Positions 47,349 to 58,897 of a DNA stretch of 64,000 nt are shown here, one piece after another. This DNA comes from Xanthomonas hortorum pv. cynarae. Its GTDB lineage: Bacteria > Pseudomonadota > Gammaproteobacteria > Xanthomonadales > Xanthomonadaceae. The DNA is taken from assembly GCF_002939985.1 (NCBI RefSeq), contig NZ_MDFM01000026.1:1-64000 (forward strand). The letters run 5' to 3'. The position numbers were made by a program, and so were the translations under genes. The notes beneath the pieces are model-generated. The model searched no databases, was not told the origin of the DNA, and saw nothing but the letters and a program-made list of their open reading frames with translations. Numbering within the stretch: position 1 is the first letter of the stretch; each line of letters begins with the position of its first letter.

Positions 47349-48856
47349 GCGCGCTTGGGCGACGCGTCGGTGTCGCCAGCCTCGTCGCCAGCGTCCGATG
47401 CCTCGGCGTCGTCGCTGTCGCCGTTCTGAGCGGCGTCGTCGCCTTGCCCGGCGTCACCGGCTTCGGCCGGGCCGTCCGCGGCGTCTGCGACCTGCTCGAC
47501 GTCGGCCTCGGCGTCGATCTCATCGTCTGCATCCTGCGTGTCGGGCTCGGCATCGTGGTGGTCGGCCGACAGGCTCAGTGCGTGTGCCTGGTCGTCGGCG
47601 ATGTCCTCGAAGTCGTCGTCGTTCTCCTCGTGAGCGCGCTGGTAATGGCCCTGCGCAAGCAGTTCCAGCACCACCTCGCGGCCGCGCACCGACAACTGCG
47701 CATACAGCGCGCCGTCGATTTCTTCGGCGGCGGCCAGGCGCGCGGCGTCCTTGGCCGACAACGCAAATTCCAGCCCGCTGCAGAACAGCGTGGCGCCACG
47801 CTTGGCACGCCGCCAGGCCAGTCGCGACCAGGGGTGGCGATGCAGCAACACGCCTTCTTCCAGCGCCTGCTCGACCGCCTCGCGCGGGATGGGTTCTGGC
47901 GCCGGCACCACGTCGCCGGAGGCGCGGTAGGTGGTCATGAAGCGGCCGAACCAGTCACCCAGGCGATCCGGGTCGTTCATGCGCAGCGCGTTGAGCGCTT
48001 CGACCACGCGGTTCATCGCGGTAACGTCGATCTCGTACGGATCGGCCGGCACCTTGAGGTCTGCGTCCTGATAGCGCACGGCCTCGTCGGCGTCGGCGAT
48101 CAAGGTGTCCAGATAGTCGCCGATCAGCTCGGCCGAGGACGGCGCGCGGGTGCCGATGGAGAAGGTCAGGCAGGCATCTTCGGCCACGCCGTGGTGCGGC
48201 ACCAGCGGCGGCAGGTACAGCATGTCGCCCGGGCCCAGCACCCAATCGTGGGTGGGCTTGAAGGTACTGAGCAGCTTGAGCTCGACATCGTCGCGGAACG
48301 CCAGCGGCGCGGCCTTGCGGCCCTGTTGCGCACGCGCGTCGATCTGCCAGCGGCGGTGGCCCTGGCCCTGCAGCAGGAACACGTCGTAATGGTCGACATG
48401 CGCACCGACCGAGCCACCGGTGGCGGCGAAGCTGATCATGATGTCGTCGATACGCCAGCGCGGCAGAAAGCGGAACTGCTCCAGCAAGGTGCGCACATCG
48501 GCGTCCCACTTGTCCACGTCCTGCACCAGCAAGGTCCAGTCGTGATCGGGCAGGCCGGGGAAGTCGGTTTCCTGGAACGGGCCGGTGCGCACATTCCAGT
48601 CGTCGGTGGCGCGGTCGTGGCTGATCAGTCGCGCCAGCACGCCGTCTTCGCAGGCCAGGCCGGCCAGATCTTCGGGCTGCAGCGGCGACTGGAAGTCCGG
48701 GAACGCGTTACGGATCAGCAGCGGGTGCTTGTGCCAGTAGTTGCGCAGGAAGCGCTCGACCGGCATGCCAAGCGGCTGCTCGCGGGTGGCATGGATCTCG
48801 AACGGCAGCGGCGCGCCCTTTCTGGCGACGGTCTTTTTTGCGGCGGTCTTTTTCAT
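47345..48856 (-). CDS. JmjC/cupin ribosomal-oxygenase-like protein (RoxA/YcfD family) with acidic tail
   Basis: This 503-residue Fe(II)/2-oxoglutarate oxygenase contains FLRNYWHKHPLLIRNAF, the metal ligands HVDHYDVF (His153, Asp155) and VPHHGVAEDACL (His221). Winged-helix C-terminal regions follow to about residue 405. The E. coli homologue hydroxylates an Arg of ribosomal protein L16. It is unusually long: the last 90 residues are an Asp/Ala-rich acidic tail, and the N-terminus is Lys-rich (MKKTAAKKTVARKG). It is co-translated with a GNAT protein. Confidence 0.88.
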   Translation of the reverse strand: MKKTAAKKTVARKGAPLPFEIHATREQPLGMPVERFLRNYWHKHPLLIRNAFPDFQSPLQPEDLAGLACEDGVLARLISHDRATDDWNVRTGPFQETDFPGLPDHDWTLLVQDVDKWDADVRTLLEQFRFLPRWRIDDIMISFAATGGSVGAHVDHYDVFLLQGQGHRRWQIDARAQQGRKAAPLAFRDDVELKLLSTFKPTHDWVLGPGDMLYLPPLVPHHGVAEDACLTFSIGTRAPSSAELIGDYLDTLIADADEAVRYQDADLKVPADPYEIDVTAMNRVVEALNALRMNDPDRLGDWFGRFMTTYRASGDVVPAPEPIPREAVEQALEEGVLLHRHPWSRLAWRRAKRGATLFCSGLEFALSAKDAARLAAAEEIDGALYAQLSVRGREVVLELLAQGHYQRAHEENDDDFEDIADDQAHALSLSADHHDAEPDTQDADDEIDAEADVEQVADAADGPAEAGDAGQGDDAAQNGDSDDAEASDAGDEAGDTDASPKRA

Positions 48857-49028
48857 GGTGTGACGGGTCCGACTGGGAAAAGCCGGCGCTGTGCGGCCGG
48901 CGAAGTGGCCTATTGTCGCCCAGCCCGCTGCGCGATGCCTTGCTGGCGTGTTGCACTAAGGTTTCAGTGCAGTCACAGCCACGCGAGGCATCGCCGGAAC
49001 GTGCTGGTTGCTGGCGGGTATCGGCGGT

Positions 49029-49634
49029 TTAGCGGGTGGAAATCTGGTTGTCGCTGCCGTAGTCGTTGACCACGGCGGTGCCGGACTGCTGGGTGATGCG
49101 GTTGCCGCGGCCGTGCAGCGTGACTGCAGCGATCACCTGCGCCTGCACCTGATTGTCGTCGCCAGGCACCCGCAGCGTGTCGATGCGTCCGGCCTTGAGC
49201 GTGGATTTGCGGCCGAATAGCTCGATGGTCTTGGCATCGCTGGCCAGGGTGATCTGGGCAGCGTCGCCAACGATGCGCACCGCTTCGGCGCGCTCGATCT
49301 GGACGATCGCATGCTCACCCAGCACCGCGATCGTGCCGCAATCGCCCTTGAAGGTCAGATTGGCGTTCTGTCCGGTCAGGTCGACGTTATGCCCGTCGCA
49401 GCTGACCGTGCCGCTGGTCGAGGTGACCATCAGCGTCGGCCGCTCGCCCGTGCTGGCGACCTGGGTGGCGCCGTCCATGCTCGGGACCGATGGCACGGAA
49501 GGCACCGATGGAACCGGTGCGATCGAAGAGGCTGCCGGCGCTTGCGGCGCGGCAGCGGCAGACTCGGGAGCGGCCTGCTTTCCGCAGGCCACCAACGCGA
49601 GCAGGGACACATACAGCAGCGAGCGCAATGCCAT
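49029..49634 (-). CDS. DUF3060-type lipoprotein
   Basis: This 201-residue lipoprotein has a signal ending LVACG (Cys17), a low-complexity linker rich in Ala/Pro with repeated Pro-Ser-Val units (about 40-52), and a beta-rich domain. That domain has short repeats such as CDGHNVDLTGQNANLTFKGD and VPGDDNQVQAQVIAAVTLHG, ending NDYGSDNQISTR. DUF3060 domains are probably small beta-helices of unknown role. Start at 49634 gives the signal peptide; the frame opens at 49661. Confidence 0.8.
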   Translation of the reverse strand: MALRSLLYVSLLALVACGKQAAPESAAAAPQAPAASSIAPVPSVPSVPSVPSMDGATQVASTGERPTLMVTSTSGTVSCDGHNVDLTGQNANLTFKGDCGTIAVLGEHAIVQIERAEAVRIVGDAAQITLASDAKTIELFGRKSTLKAGRIDTLRVPGDDNQVQAQVIAAVTLHGRGNRITQQSGTAVVNDYGSDNQISTR

Positions 49635-49712
49635 GGCAATACTCCTGACAGCTGGATACAACGCAATGATGCGGGTCGCCGCAATGCGGCCAGATCGGGT
49701 GCGGCAGTCAGG

Positions 49713-51116
<1,404 letters not shown>

Positions 51117-52439
51117 CTACGCCGCCCCGGCGCTCGCTTCGCCGATCGGGCGGACGGTGACCGCCTGGATCCGGTGCCCGTCCATGCGCCGCACGGTCAG
51201 CGCGTGGCCGTCCAGCTGCAGGGTTTCGCCTTCTTCGGGCAGCCGCTGCAGCCTGTGCACGATCAGCCCGCCGACCGAATTGACGTGGTCCGGCGCGCTC
51301 AGATCCCGGCCGAGCAGGCGTTCCAGGCGGAAGATAGAGGTGCTGCCGGCCACCAGCAGCGAGCCGTCCTGGCTGCGGATCGGCGCATCGCGCACCACGT
51401 GGCGATGCTCGTCCTCGATCTCGCCGACCATCACTTCCAGCAGGTCTTCCAGGGTGAAGAAGCCCAGGATGCGGCCCTGGTCCTCTACGCACAGCGCCAG
51501 ATGGGTGGCGCCGGTGCGGAACTGCTCCAGCGCACTGGGGATCGGGGTTTCCAGGGTCAGCAGGGTGGCCGGGCGCAGCAGCGGGCGCAGATCGTCCAGG
51601 TCCTGGCCGCGCGCCATCGCCACCAGCAGGTCCTTGGTATGCAGGATGCCCAAGACCTGCTCGCCCTCGGCATCGAACCAGGGGTAGCGGCTGTAGCGCG
51701 ACTCGCTGAACTCGGCTAGCACCGATTCCAGCGTCATGCCTTCGCGCAGGCTGCGCATGTGCTCGCGCGGGCGCATCAGGTCGCCGGCGACCAGGTCGGG
51801 CAATTCCAGCGCATGGCTCATCAAGGCCAGCCCGTGATCGGGCGTGGCCGCGTTCGGATCTTGGCGGCCGACGATGAGCATCAGTTCCTCGCGCGAGTAG
51901 CGATGCGATTGGTGCTCCACCGCGCCCCAGCCGAGCACCCGCAGCAACCGATTGGCGCTGGTATTGAGCACCCAGATCGCCGGATACATGGCCCAGTAAA
52001 AGACGTAGAGCGGCGCGGCGGTCCACAGCGACATCAGCTCCGGACGGCGAATGGCCATGGTCTTGGGCGCCAGTTCGCCCAGCACGATGTGCAAAAACGA
52101 AATCAGGCTGAAGGCAATGGCCAATGCGGTGAATTGCGCCGCTTCCGGCGACAGACCGAGCAGGTCGAACAGCGGCTGCAGCAGATGCGCAAACGCAGGT
52201 TCGCCGACCCAGCCCAAGCCGAGCGAGGCCAGGGTAATACCGAGCTGGCATGCCGACAGATACGCATCCAGATGCGCATGCACCCCGAGCAGCAAACGCC
52301 CGCGCCAACCGTTGTTCTGCGCCAGGCCCACCGCTTGGGTGTGGCGCAGTTTGACCAGCGCGAATTCGGCGGCAACGAAGAAGCCATTCAACAGCACCAG
52401 CAACAATGCCACCAACAGCAGCAGCACATTACCGAGCAT
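51117..52439 (-). CDS. HlyC/CorC (CNNM) family membrane protein with CBS domains
   Basis: This 440-residue protein has an N-terminal DUF21/CNNM membrane domain (about 1-190: FVAAEFALVKLRHTQAVGL, ACQLGITLASLGLGWVGEP, LGELAPKTMAIRRPE). Two CBS domains cover about 205-330 (VAGDLMRPREHMRSL, FTLEDLLEVMVGEIEDEH) and a CorC_HlyC transporter-associated domain ends the protein. Related proteins affect Mg/Co transport. An in-frame start at 52463 exists; 52439 begins at the first helix. It is divergent from fumC with 291 bases between. Confidence 0.88.
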   Translation of the reverse strand: MLGNVLLLLVALLLVLLNGFFVAAEFALVKLRHTQAVGLAQNNGWRGRLLLGVHAHLDAYLSACQLGITLASLGLGWVGEPAFAHLLQPLFDLLGLSPEAAQFTALAIAFSLISFLHIVLGELAPKTMAIRRPELMSLWTAAPLYVFYWAMYPAIWVLNTSANRLLRVLGWGAVEHQSHRYSREELMLIVGRQDPNAATPDHGLALMSHALELPDLVAGDLMRPREHMRSLREGMTLESVLAEFSESRYSRYPWFDAEGEQVLGILHTKDLLVAMARGQDLDDLRPLLRPATLLTLETPIPSALEQFRTGATHLALCVEDQGRILGFFTLEDLLEVMVGEIEDEHRHVVRDAPIRSQDGSLLVAGSTSIFRLERLLGRDLSAPDHVNSVGGLIVHRLQRLPEEGETLQLDGHALTVRRMDGHRIQAVTVRPIGEASAGAA

Positions 52440-52730
52440 GGCGTCCGCCTGCGTGCTGTGCATCGGCGATGGGTCTATGCGCTATCTGCTGCGCGTAAGC
52501 GATGCTGCGGTGCTCAGAAGAGTAAGACGCAGGTGCTGCGTTTCTACAGTCAGGGTCGTCGCCCATGTCGGCGTGGTACCTCGTATTGATCGATGGGCAG
52601 TCTAGCCCACGGCTTGCGACGACATGGCCGCAACGCTGCGAGCGAGTATCGTAGACAGCCTCGCCAGCCCGGGTACGTCCGCTGCCAGCCCTTCCTTGAC
52701 CACAAATCCAACGATGTGCGGAGAGTGCAG

Positions 52731-54137
<1,407 letters not shown>

Positions 54138-54157
54138 CCACCGAAGTGTGCGTGCGC

Positions 54158-54220
54158 AGGAGCGCACCTGGGCGCGACGGGCGTTGTCGATAAAGCCCCG
54201 TCGCGCCCAGGTGCGCTCCT
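54158..54220. repeat. REP-like palindrome (GTAGGAGCG type) after fumC
   Basis: 24-bp perfect arms (54158-54181 and 54197-54220) surround a 15-base loop. The right arm, read on the minus strand, begins TAGGAGCGCACC, resembling GTAG-type REP elements of Stenotrophomonas/Pseudomonas. It lies 20 bases past fumC and may cap that transcript. Confidence 0.75.
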
Positions 54221-54256
54221 ACACGGCTTTGCGCGAATCCGCGGCTTCGCCAGGAC

Positions 54257-54679
54257 TCAGTGCCGCTCGGCCTGCACGTTGCCGAAGCTCTCGCAATACG
54301 GCTGCAGCGACGGGATTTCATTGAGTAATTCGCCGCTGATCTTCTGTATTTCCGGAGTGACCGTCAGCTTGATCGACTTGTATTCCGGGTCCGAGCCTGC
54401 TTCGTTGACGGCCTGCTGACGCAGCATCTGCAGGTGCCCGAACAACAGCTGCAGCTTGGCGCGCGTCGGCTCTTTCTGCGGTAGCGCAATATCGTCGATC
54501 TTGAGTGTGCCGTCCGGGGTGATTTCCGCATTGGCAGCCGGTGGGCGGCGGATCATCACCGATTGTGTGGTGATCGCAACGCGCGGCTTGCCGCGTTCGG
54601 CGCGACGGGACGACTGGTCGCCACACGCGGCCAGGGTGCACAGCAGCAGCGCCATGCAGAGCATCACGAACTTGTTCAT
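54257..54679 (-). CDS. Small lipoprotein of unknown function
   Basis: This 140-residue lipoprotein has a signal ending TLAAC (Cys19). The mature part has NAEITPDGTLKIDDIALPQK, a pattern shared with the next gene (a beta-strand 'DG.L.I' motif), then a helical region and QPYCESFGNV at the end. It may belong to a DUF2884/YggN-like group, but the match is weak. It is the last gene of the minus-strand series below the GntR/ABC operon. Confidence 0.7.
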   Translation of the reverse strand: MNKFVMLCMALLLCTLAACGDQSSRRAERGKPRVAITTQSVMIRRPPAANAEITPDGTLKIDDIALPQKEPTRAKLQLLFGHLQMLRQQAVNEAGSDPEYKSIKLTVTPEIQKISGELLNEIPSLQPYCESFGNVQAERH

Positions 54680-54886
54680 GGGGTCGATGGGTTGAGGGGA
54701 GCGCCCTAGTGTAATCCCGCCCCGGTCAGGCGATCCGGGCCGGGGCTACATGGCATGGCTGACAAAATGTCGCAGGCCAAGGTGGCGCTCAACTCACGTG
54801 CAGGAATCGGCATGGGTATGCGCTCCATCCGATTCGGGAAGCCGCTGCGCCTGCCAACGACGGCGCCGCGGCTGTTACTGCCGCAC

Positions 54887-55417
54887 TTACTTGCGGCAGT
54901 CGTCGACGTCGTGTTGCGTCAGGGTGGAGTAGGGCGCAAACGCCGGCACCAGTTGCGCAGCGGCATCCTGCGCGGCGCGCAGCTTGGCCAGTTGATCGCA
55001 GATCTGCATGGCCTTGTGCTTGAAGGTGTCCGCCTGTGCTTCGATCTTGTCGCCGATCTGGTCGGTATTGCCGCTGAGCACGCCCTTGAGCGCTTCGCCC
55101 GCCGCATGCGCGCCAAACGCTGCACCTTGGGTGCCGATGTCGATGCCTTTCTCGGCCACGCCCTGGATCTGCGCGTAGAAGCTGCGCATCGCCTGCTGCT
55201 GCGCAGCGTTCAAGGTGACCGGCTTGCCATCGATGCTGAGCGCGCCATCCACACCGATGGTGGCTGCAGGCAGGCCGTCACGCTTGAGCGTCACGCTCTT
55301 GCCGTTGAAGGTCACGCCACTCCCGTTGGCCTGGCCCGATACATTGACCGTGGGCTCGGACTTGCCACAACCGACCAACAGCGCGCTCGCCAATACCGCA
55401 GAAATCAACAGTTTCAT
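54887..55417 (-). CDS. DUF2884/YggN-like lipoprotein
   Basis: This 176-residue protein has a lipoprotein signal ending LLVGC (Cys17). The mature part is VTFNGKSVTLKRDGLPAATI, VDGALSIDGKPVTLNAAQQQ and an Ala/Gly helical segment, ending HDVDDCRK with a pair of Cys in the C-terminal half. This layout fits DUF2884 proteins, whose role is unknown. It lies 33 bases downstream of the GIN-domain gene and is probably in the same operon. Confidence 0.75.
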   Translation of the reverse strand: MKLLISAVLASALLVGCGKSEPTVNVSGQANGSGVTFNGKSVTLKRDGLPAATIGVDGALSIDGKPVTLNAAQQQAMRSFYAQIQGVAEKGIDIGTQGAAFGAHAAGEALKGVLSGNTDQIGDKIEAQADTFKHKAMQICDQLAKLRAAQDAAAQLVPAFAPYSTLTQHDVDDCRK

Positions 55418-55449
55418 CAGCAGTTCCCCCTCACATCGTCAATGAGTGA

Positions 55450-56280
55450 TCAGTTGCCGGTTGGCACGCGCGTGCTGCCGGTGACATCGCTGACGTCGAT
55501 ATCGCCGCTACCCTTGCGCGCCACGCTGACGTTGCCGCGCACCTTGCGCACGCTCAGTGCGCCGGAGTTGACCGCGTCCACGCCCACATCGCCTTGCACA
55601 TCGTCGATGTCGACATCGCCGGAGCCGATCGTGCCGAGCTTGACGTTGCCGGCAACGCCGCGCAGTTTGACGTCGCCCGAGCCGACCTTGCCGACCTCTG
55701 CCGCGCCACGCACGTGCGTGGCCTTGAGATCGCCCGAGCCCACTGCCAAGACACGCAACGCGCCCATGTCTTCCAGCTCGATGTCGCCGGAGCCGACCTT
55801 GGCGGTGACGCGGCCCTTGGTGCGGCGGATGGCCATGTCGCCGGAACCGACGTCGGCACTGACCGCTGCCGCACCGGAGATCTCCGCATCGCCGGAACCC
55901 ACGTCGAATTGCACCAGCAGCGTGTCGGGCACGCTGCCGCGCAGATCCAGGTACGCGTAGCTGTCGCCGACGGAGATGCGCATGCTGCGGTCGTCGTCCA
56001 GCGTCACCACCAACTTGTCGCCGACGCGCTTCTGGGTGACGGTCAGTCCTTTGAGCAGATCGGCGCGTGCTGCACAGGCGCGGCCGTTCAGACGCCCGCT
56101 ACTGCCCGGCGAGGCATCCAGATGCAGGTCGTTGGAGGCGACCTCGAACAATACCGACTTCACTCCGCTCAGTTTCAGCTCCAGGTTGCGCGGCTCGGAG
56201 AATTTGCATTGCTCCTGGGCAAACGCAGCGCCGGGCAACGCGAACAAGATGGCCAGACTCAGATGCAGGTGCGAACGCAT
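55450..56280 (-). CDS. Secreted GIN-domain (DUF2807) protein
   Basis: This 276-residue protein has a signal peptide ending AFA-Q (about 1-21). From residue about 125 it consists of seven to eight short repeats with a VGSGD core (FDVGSGDAEI, ADVGSGDMAI, AKVGSGDIEL, LAVGSGDLKA, GKVGSGDVKL, GTIGSGDVDI), one every 19-20 residues. This would form a regular right-handed beta-helix. GIN/DUF2807 proteins often accompany ABC or anti-sigma systems. It lies 14 bases after the ABC permease gene, so it is probably part of that envelope system. Confidence 0.82.
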   Translation of the reverse strand: MRSHLHLSLAILFALPGAAFAQEQCKFSEPRNLELKLSGVKSVLFEVASNDLHLDASPGSSGRLNGRACAARADLLKGLTVTQKRVGDKLVVTLDDDRSMRISVGDSYAYLDLRGSVPDTLLVQFDVGSGDAEISGAAAVSADVGSGDMAIRRTKGRVTAKVGSGDIELEDMGALRVLAVGSGDLKATHVRGAAEVGKVGSGDVKLRGVAGNVKLGTIGSGDVDIDDVQGDVGVDAVNSGALSVRKVRGNVSVARKGSGDIDVSDVTGSTRVPTGN

Positions 56281-56294
56281 GGGGTGTCCTTCAC

Positions 56295-57281
56295 TCAGGC
56301 TTCGGAGCGCCGACGGCGCAGATAGATGGAGGCAGCGATCAGCACTACGCCGATGGCGGCGCCGATCCAGATGTCGGGGTTGCCGTAGACCAGTCTGCTA
56401 TCGGTGTGCTGCAGGACCCACTGCACCAGATCGCTGGGGTTCTGCATCGCGCTGCTATCCAGGTTGCCGCTGACTGCAAGCGGCGACCAGGTGCCGGGCA
56501 GGGCGCTGAGCAGGCCGCGGTAGCCGACGATGTACCAGATCCAGCCGATCGGCAGCGATACGCCCGGCATTGCCGAAAGGATGCTCAGCATCACGCAGGC
56601 CAGCAGCGGAAACAGCACTGCCCACAGGAACGGCTTGCTGGTGGCCCAGGCCGAGCAGAACATCAGCCAGCCCACGGTCGGTAGCGACCACAGCAAGCTC
56701 ATCGGCACGGTCTGCAGCATCAGCCACAACAACGAGAACGGATGCGAGTGGGTGGCCAAGCCCCATGGATTGGGCACACCGGCGATCAACGCGCCGCCGA
56801 TGGCGATCAACCATAGCGCCAGGCCGACCAGTACGCCGATCGCGATGGCGATCAGCGGCGCCAGCAACAGCGCCCAGGCGGCCTTGGACAATACCGTCTG
56901 CACGTCGGACACCGGCAGCGATTTCCAGAACAGCACGCTGCGGTCGCGGCGGTCGTCGTACAGGCTGCCCAGTGCATAGAAGAACACCACGAACGCCAGC
57001 ACCACCGAGGCGATGCCGATGCCGCCCAGCAGCAGGCCGTCGCCGACCTGGCCGAGGGTGCGGGTGTACTCGGCCATGTCCGACATCGTCATGCTGTCGC
57101 CGATCATGTTGCGGCGTGCACTGATCGCACCGATCACAGCGCCCAGCAGTGCGAAGAACACCGCGATGCCGCCAGTGATGATTTGCGCCCAGACGAAGCC
57201 GCCACGGTGTTCCCAGTATTCGCGTTTGAGCAGCCAGCCGAAGGTGCGGGCGGGAGAAGCTTGGTGGGTGAGTGCATTCAT
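56295..57281 (-). CDS. ABC transporter permease (ABC-2 type)
   Basis: This 328-residue inner-membrane protein has about six hydrophobic segments: near 35-55, 105-130, 150-175, 180-205, 215-250 and 300-318. RTFGWLLKREYWEHRGGFVW at the N-terminus is typical of ABC-2 permeases. It overlaps the ATPase gene by ATGA. The partner ATPase and GntR regulator place it in a YtrA-type operon. The substrate is unknown. Confidence 0.85.
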   Translation of the reverse strand: MNALTHQASPARTFGWLLKREYWEHRGGFVWAQIITGGIAVFFALLGAVIGAISARRNMIGDSMTMSDMAEYTRTLGQVGDGLLLGGIGIASVVLAFVVFFYALGSLYDDRRDRSVLFWKSLPVSDVQTVLSKAAWALLLAPLIAIAIGVLVGLALWLIAIGGALIAGVPNPWGLATHSHPFSLLWLMLQTVPMSLLWSLPTVGWLMFCSAWATSKPFLWAVLFPLLACVMLSILSAMPGVSLPIGWIWYIVGYRGLLSALPGTWSPLAVSGNLDSSAMQNPSDLVQWVLQHTDSRLVYGNPDIWIGAAIGVVLIAASIYLRRRRSEA

Positions 57282-58153
57282 GCGTAGGTCCCCTTCATGA
57301 CCGCAACGAACAGGTCGGCAAGGCCGGGATTGCGGATTTCGCCAAAGCGGGCGAGCTGCTCTTTCGGCACGCCATCGAACAGCATCACGGTCTTGCCGAA
57401 CGGCAGGCCGCGCTCGTCGATCGGCTTCATGGCTCTGGCAGCCTCGAGATGCTCGGCATTGACCAGCACTTCGGTGTAGCGTTCGGCCACGTTTTCCATG
57501 TCGGCGGTCAGCACGATGCGGCCGTCGCGGATGAACATCACATCGGTGAGGATGTGTTCGATCTCTTCCACCTGGTGGGTGGTGACGATGATGGTTTTTT
57601 GCTCATCGAAATAGTCTTCCAGCAGGCGCTGGTAGAACTGCTTGCGATACAGGATGTCCAGGCCCAGGGTGGGCTCGTCCAGCACCAGGATGCGCGCGTC
57701 GATGGCCATCACCAGCGCCAGATGCAGCTGCACGATCATGCCCTTGGACAATTCGCGCACCCGCGATTTGCGGTTGAGCTGCGTATTGGCCAAAAAGCGC
57801 TCGCACTTGGCGCGATCGAAGCGCGGATGCACGCCGGCAACGAAATCGATCGCCTCGCCAACCCGCAGCCAGCGCGGCAGCACCGCCACGTCGGCGATGA
57901 AGCAGACCTCGTTCATCAGTGCGTTGCGCTGGGTACGCGGATCCATGCCGAGCACGCTCAACTCGCCGTCGAAATCGGTCAGTCCCAGCACTGCCTTGAG
58001 CGCGGTGGTCTTGCCTGCGCCGTTGGGGCCGATCAATCCAACGATGCGCCCGGTGGCAATGGTGAAACTGGTGTTGTCCAGCGCGAGCCGATGCTTGTAG
58101 GCCTTGCGCAGGCCACGTGCGTCGACCACATGGTCGGAGAAGACGGCGGTCAT
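57278..58153 (-). CDS. ABC transporter ATP-binding protein
   Basis: This 291-residue ATPase has intact motifs: Walker A GPNGAGKTT, signature region ELSKGMIVQLHLALVMA, Walker B ILVLDEPTLGLD and H-loop TTHQVEE. The C-terminal extension (about 215-291) is typical of ABC-2 exporters. Start at 58153 is supported by the ATGA overlap with gntR; the longer frame to 58228 is rejected. It pairs with the permease at 56295. Confidence 0.92.
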   Translation of the reverse strand: MTAVFSDHVVDARGLRKAYKHRLALDNTSFTIATGRIVGLIGPNGAGKTTALKAVLGLTDFDGELSVLGMDPRTQRNALMNEVCFIADVAVLPRWLRVGEAIDFVAGVHPRFDRAKCERFLANTQLNRKSRVRELSKGMIVQLHLALVMAIDARILVLDEPTLGLDILYRKQFYQRLLEDYFDEQKTIIVTTHQVEEIEHILTDVMFIRDGRIVLTADMENVAERYTEVLVNAEHLEAARAMKPIDERGLPFGKTVMLFDGVPKEQLARFGEIRNPGLADLFVAVMKGTYA

Positions 58154-58512
58154 GGTGTTTTTCCCTGTGGCAACAGATCGTCGATGGACAGTCCCAGGCG
58201 CTGGATGCGTTCCAGCACTGCGGGCCATTCTTCATTCAAGAAACGCTCGCGCTCGCTGCCGCGCAATTTCTGAGCGGCTTCCGGGGTCATGAACATGCCC
58301 AGGCCGCGGCGTTTTTCCACCAGGTTTTCGTCGGCCAACTCCTGGTAGGCGCGCGAGACGGTGATGGGGTTGAGTTGGTAATCGGCCGCCACTTGCCGCA
58401 CCGAGGGCAGGGCGTCGCCAGGCTTGAGGATTCCATCGAGCATCATGGCAATGACCCGTTCCTTGAGTTGGCGGTAGATGGGAGCGCCGTCGCTCCATTG
58501 GATGTCGTTCAT
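58150..58512 (-). CDS. GntR-family transcriptional regulator, YtrA subfamily
   Basis: This 120-residue regulator is short, as in the YtrA group: a winged HTH (about 11-78, with GAPIYRQLKERVIAMML, LPSVRQVAADYQLNPITVSR and GLGMFMTPEA) and only a small dimerisation tail. 'ggag' precedes the ATG. It lies second in the operon after a small ORF and overlaps the ATPase gene. The palindrome GGTG-N16-CACC at 58787-58810 is a strong candidate for its own operator. Confidence 0.9.
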   Translation of the reverse strand: MNDIQWSDGAPIYRQLKERVIAMMLDGILKPGDALPSVRQVAADYQLNPITVSRAYQELADENLVEKRRGLGMFMTPEAAQKLRGSERERFLNEEWPAVLERIQRLGLSIDDLLPQGKTP

Positions 58513-58514
58513 GA

Positions 58515-58763
58515 TCAGCTCCGTGGGCGCAGAACCTGCGCGAAGGAGAAATAGGGCATCGACAGCGAAGCGCGCAGGTGCCGGCTGGGCCGGGTGCGCT
58601 CCTCGGGGGGAGTTGTCGCGTTTTCCGTAACCGCCTCCGACACGCCATAATCGGCGCCGGACTCCGTAACCAGACTGGAAGCGGCTCCCAGGCAACCAAT
58701 GGCGAACAGGGTGCTGCCGAGCAGCAGCAATGGAGCTGGTCGCGTGAAGCGTGTGCTGTTCAT
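58515..58763 (-). CDS. Small secreted or membrane protein leading the GntR/ABC operon
   Basis: This 82-residue protein has one hydrophobic N-terminal segment (about 11-30, ending FAIGC, a weak lipobox), then a Ser/Thr/Arg-rich tail (TTPPEERTRPSRHLRASLS). 'ggggaaa' lies just before the ATG. It ends two bases before gntR, so the genes are co-transcribed. No family is recognised; it could be a sensor or a translation-coupling leader. Confidence 0.6.
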   Translation of the reverse strand: MNSTRFTRPAPLLLLGSTLFAIGCLGAASSLVTESGADYGVSEAVTENATTPPEERTRPSRHLRASLSMPYFSFAQVLRPRS

Positions 58764-58786
58764 GCTTTCCCCTGCGTTGGATGACT

Positions 58787-58827
58787 GGTGTTGTATCTAA
58801 CTATAACACCGACACGCAGGCAGTCAA
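58787..58827 (-). promoter_or_regulatory. Promoter and GntR(YtrA) operator of the ABC operon
   Basis: On the minus strand TTGACT (58822-58827) and TATAGT (58800-58805) are 16 bases apart. Over the -10 lies the inverted repeat GGTGTTGTA-N6-TATAACACC (58787-58810), i.e. GGTG-N16-CACC. Binding there would block RNA polymerase, which predicts autorepression. Confidence 0.75.
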
Positions 58828-58897
58828 CTGTCTGTCATACCCAACTGATGGCACCCCGCATCTGCGAGGGGCCGGAACCTATTCAAGGGGATCGCGC

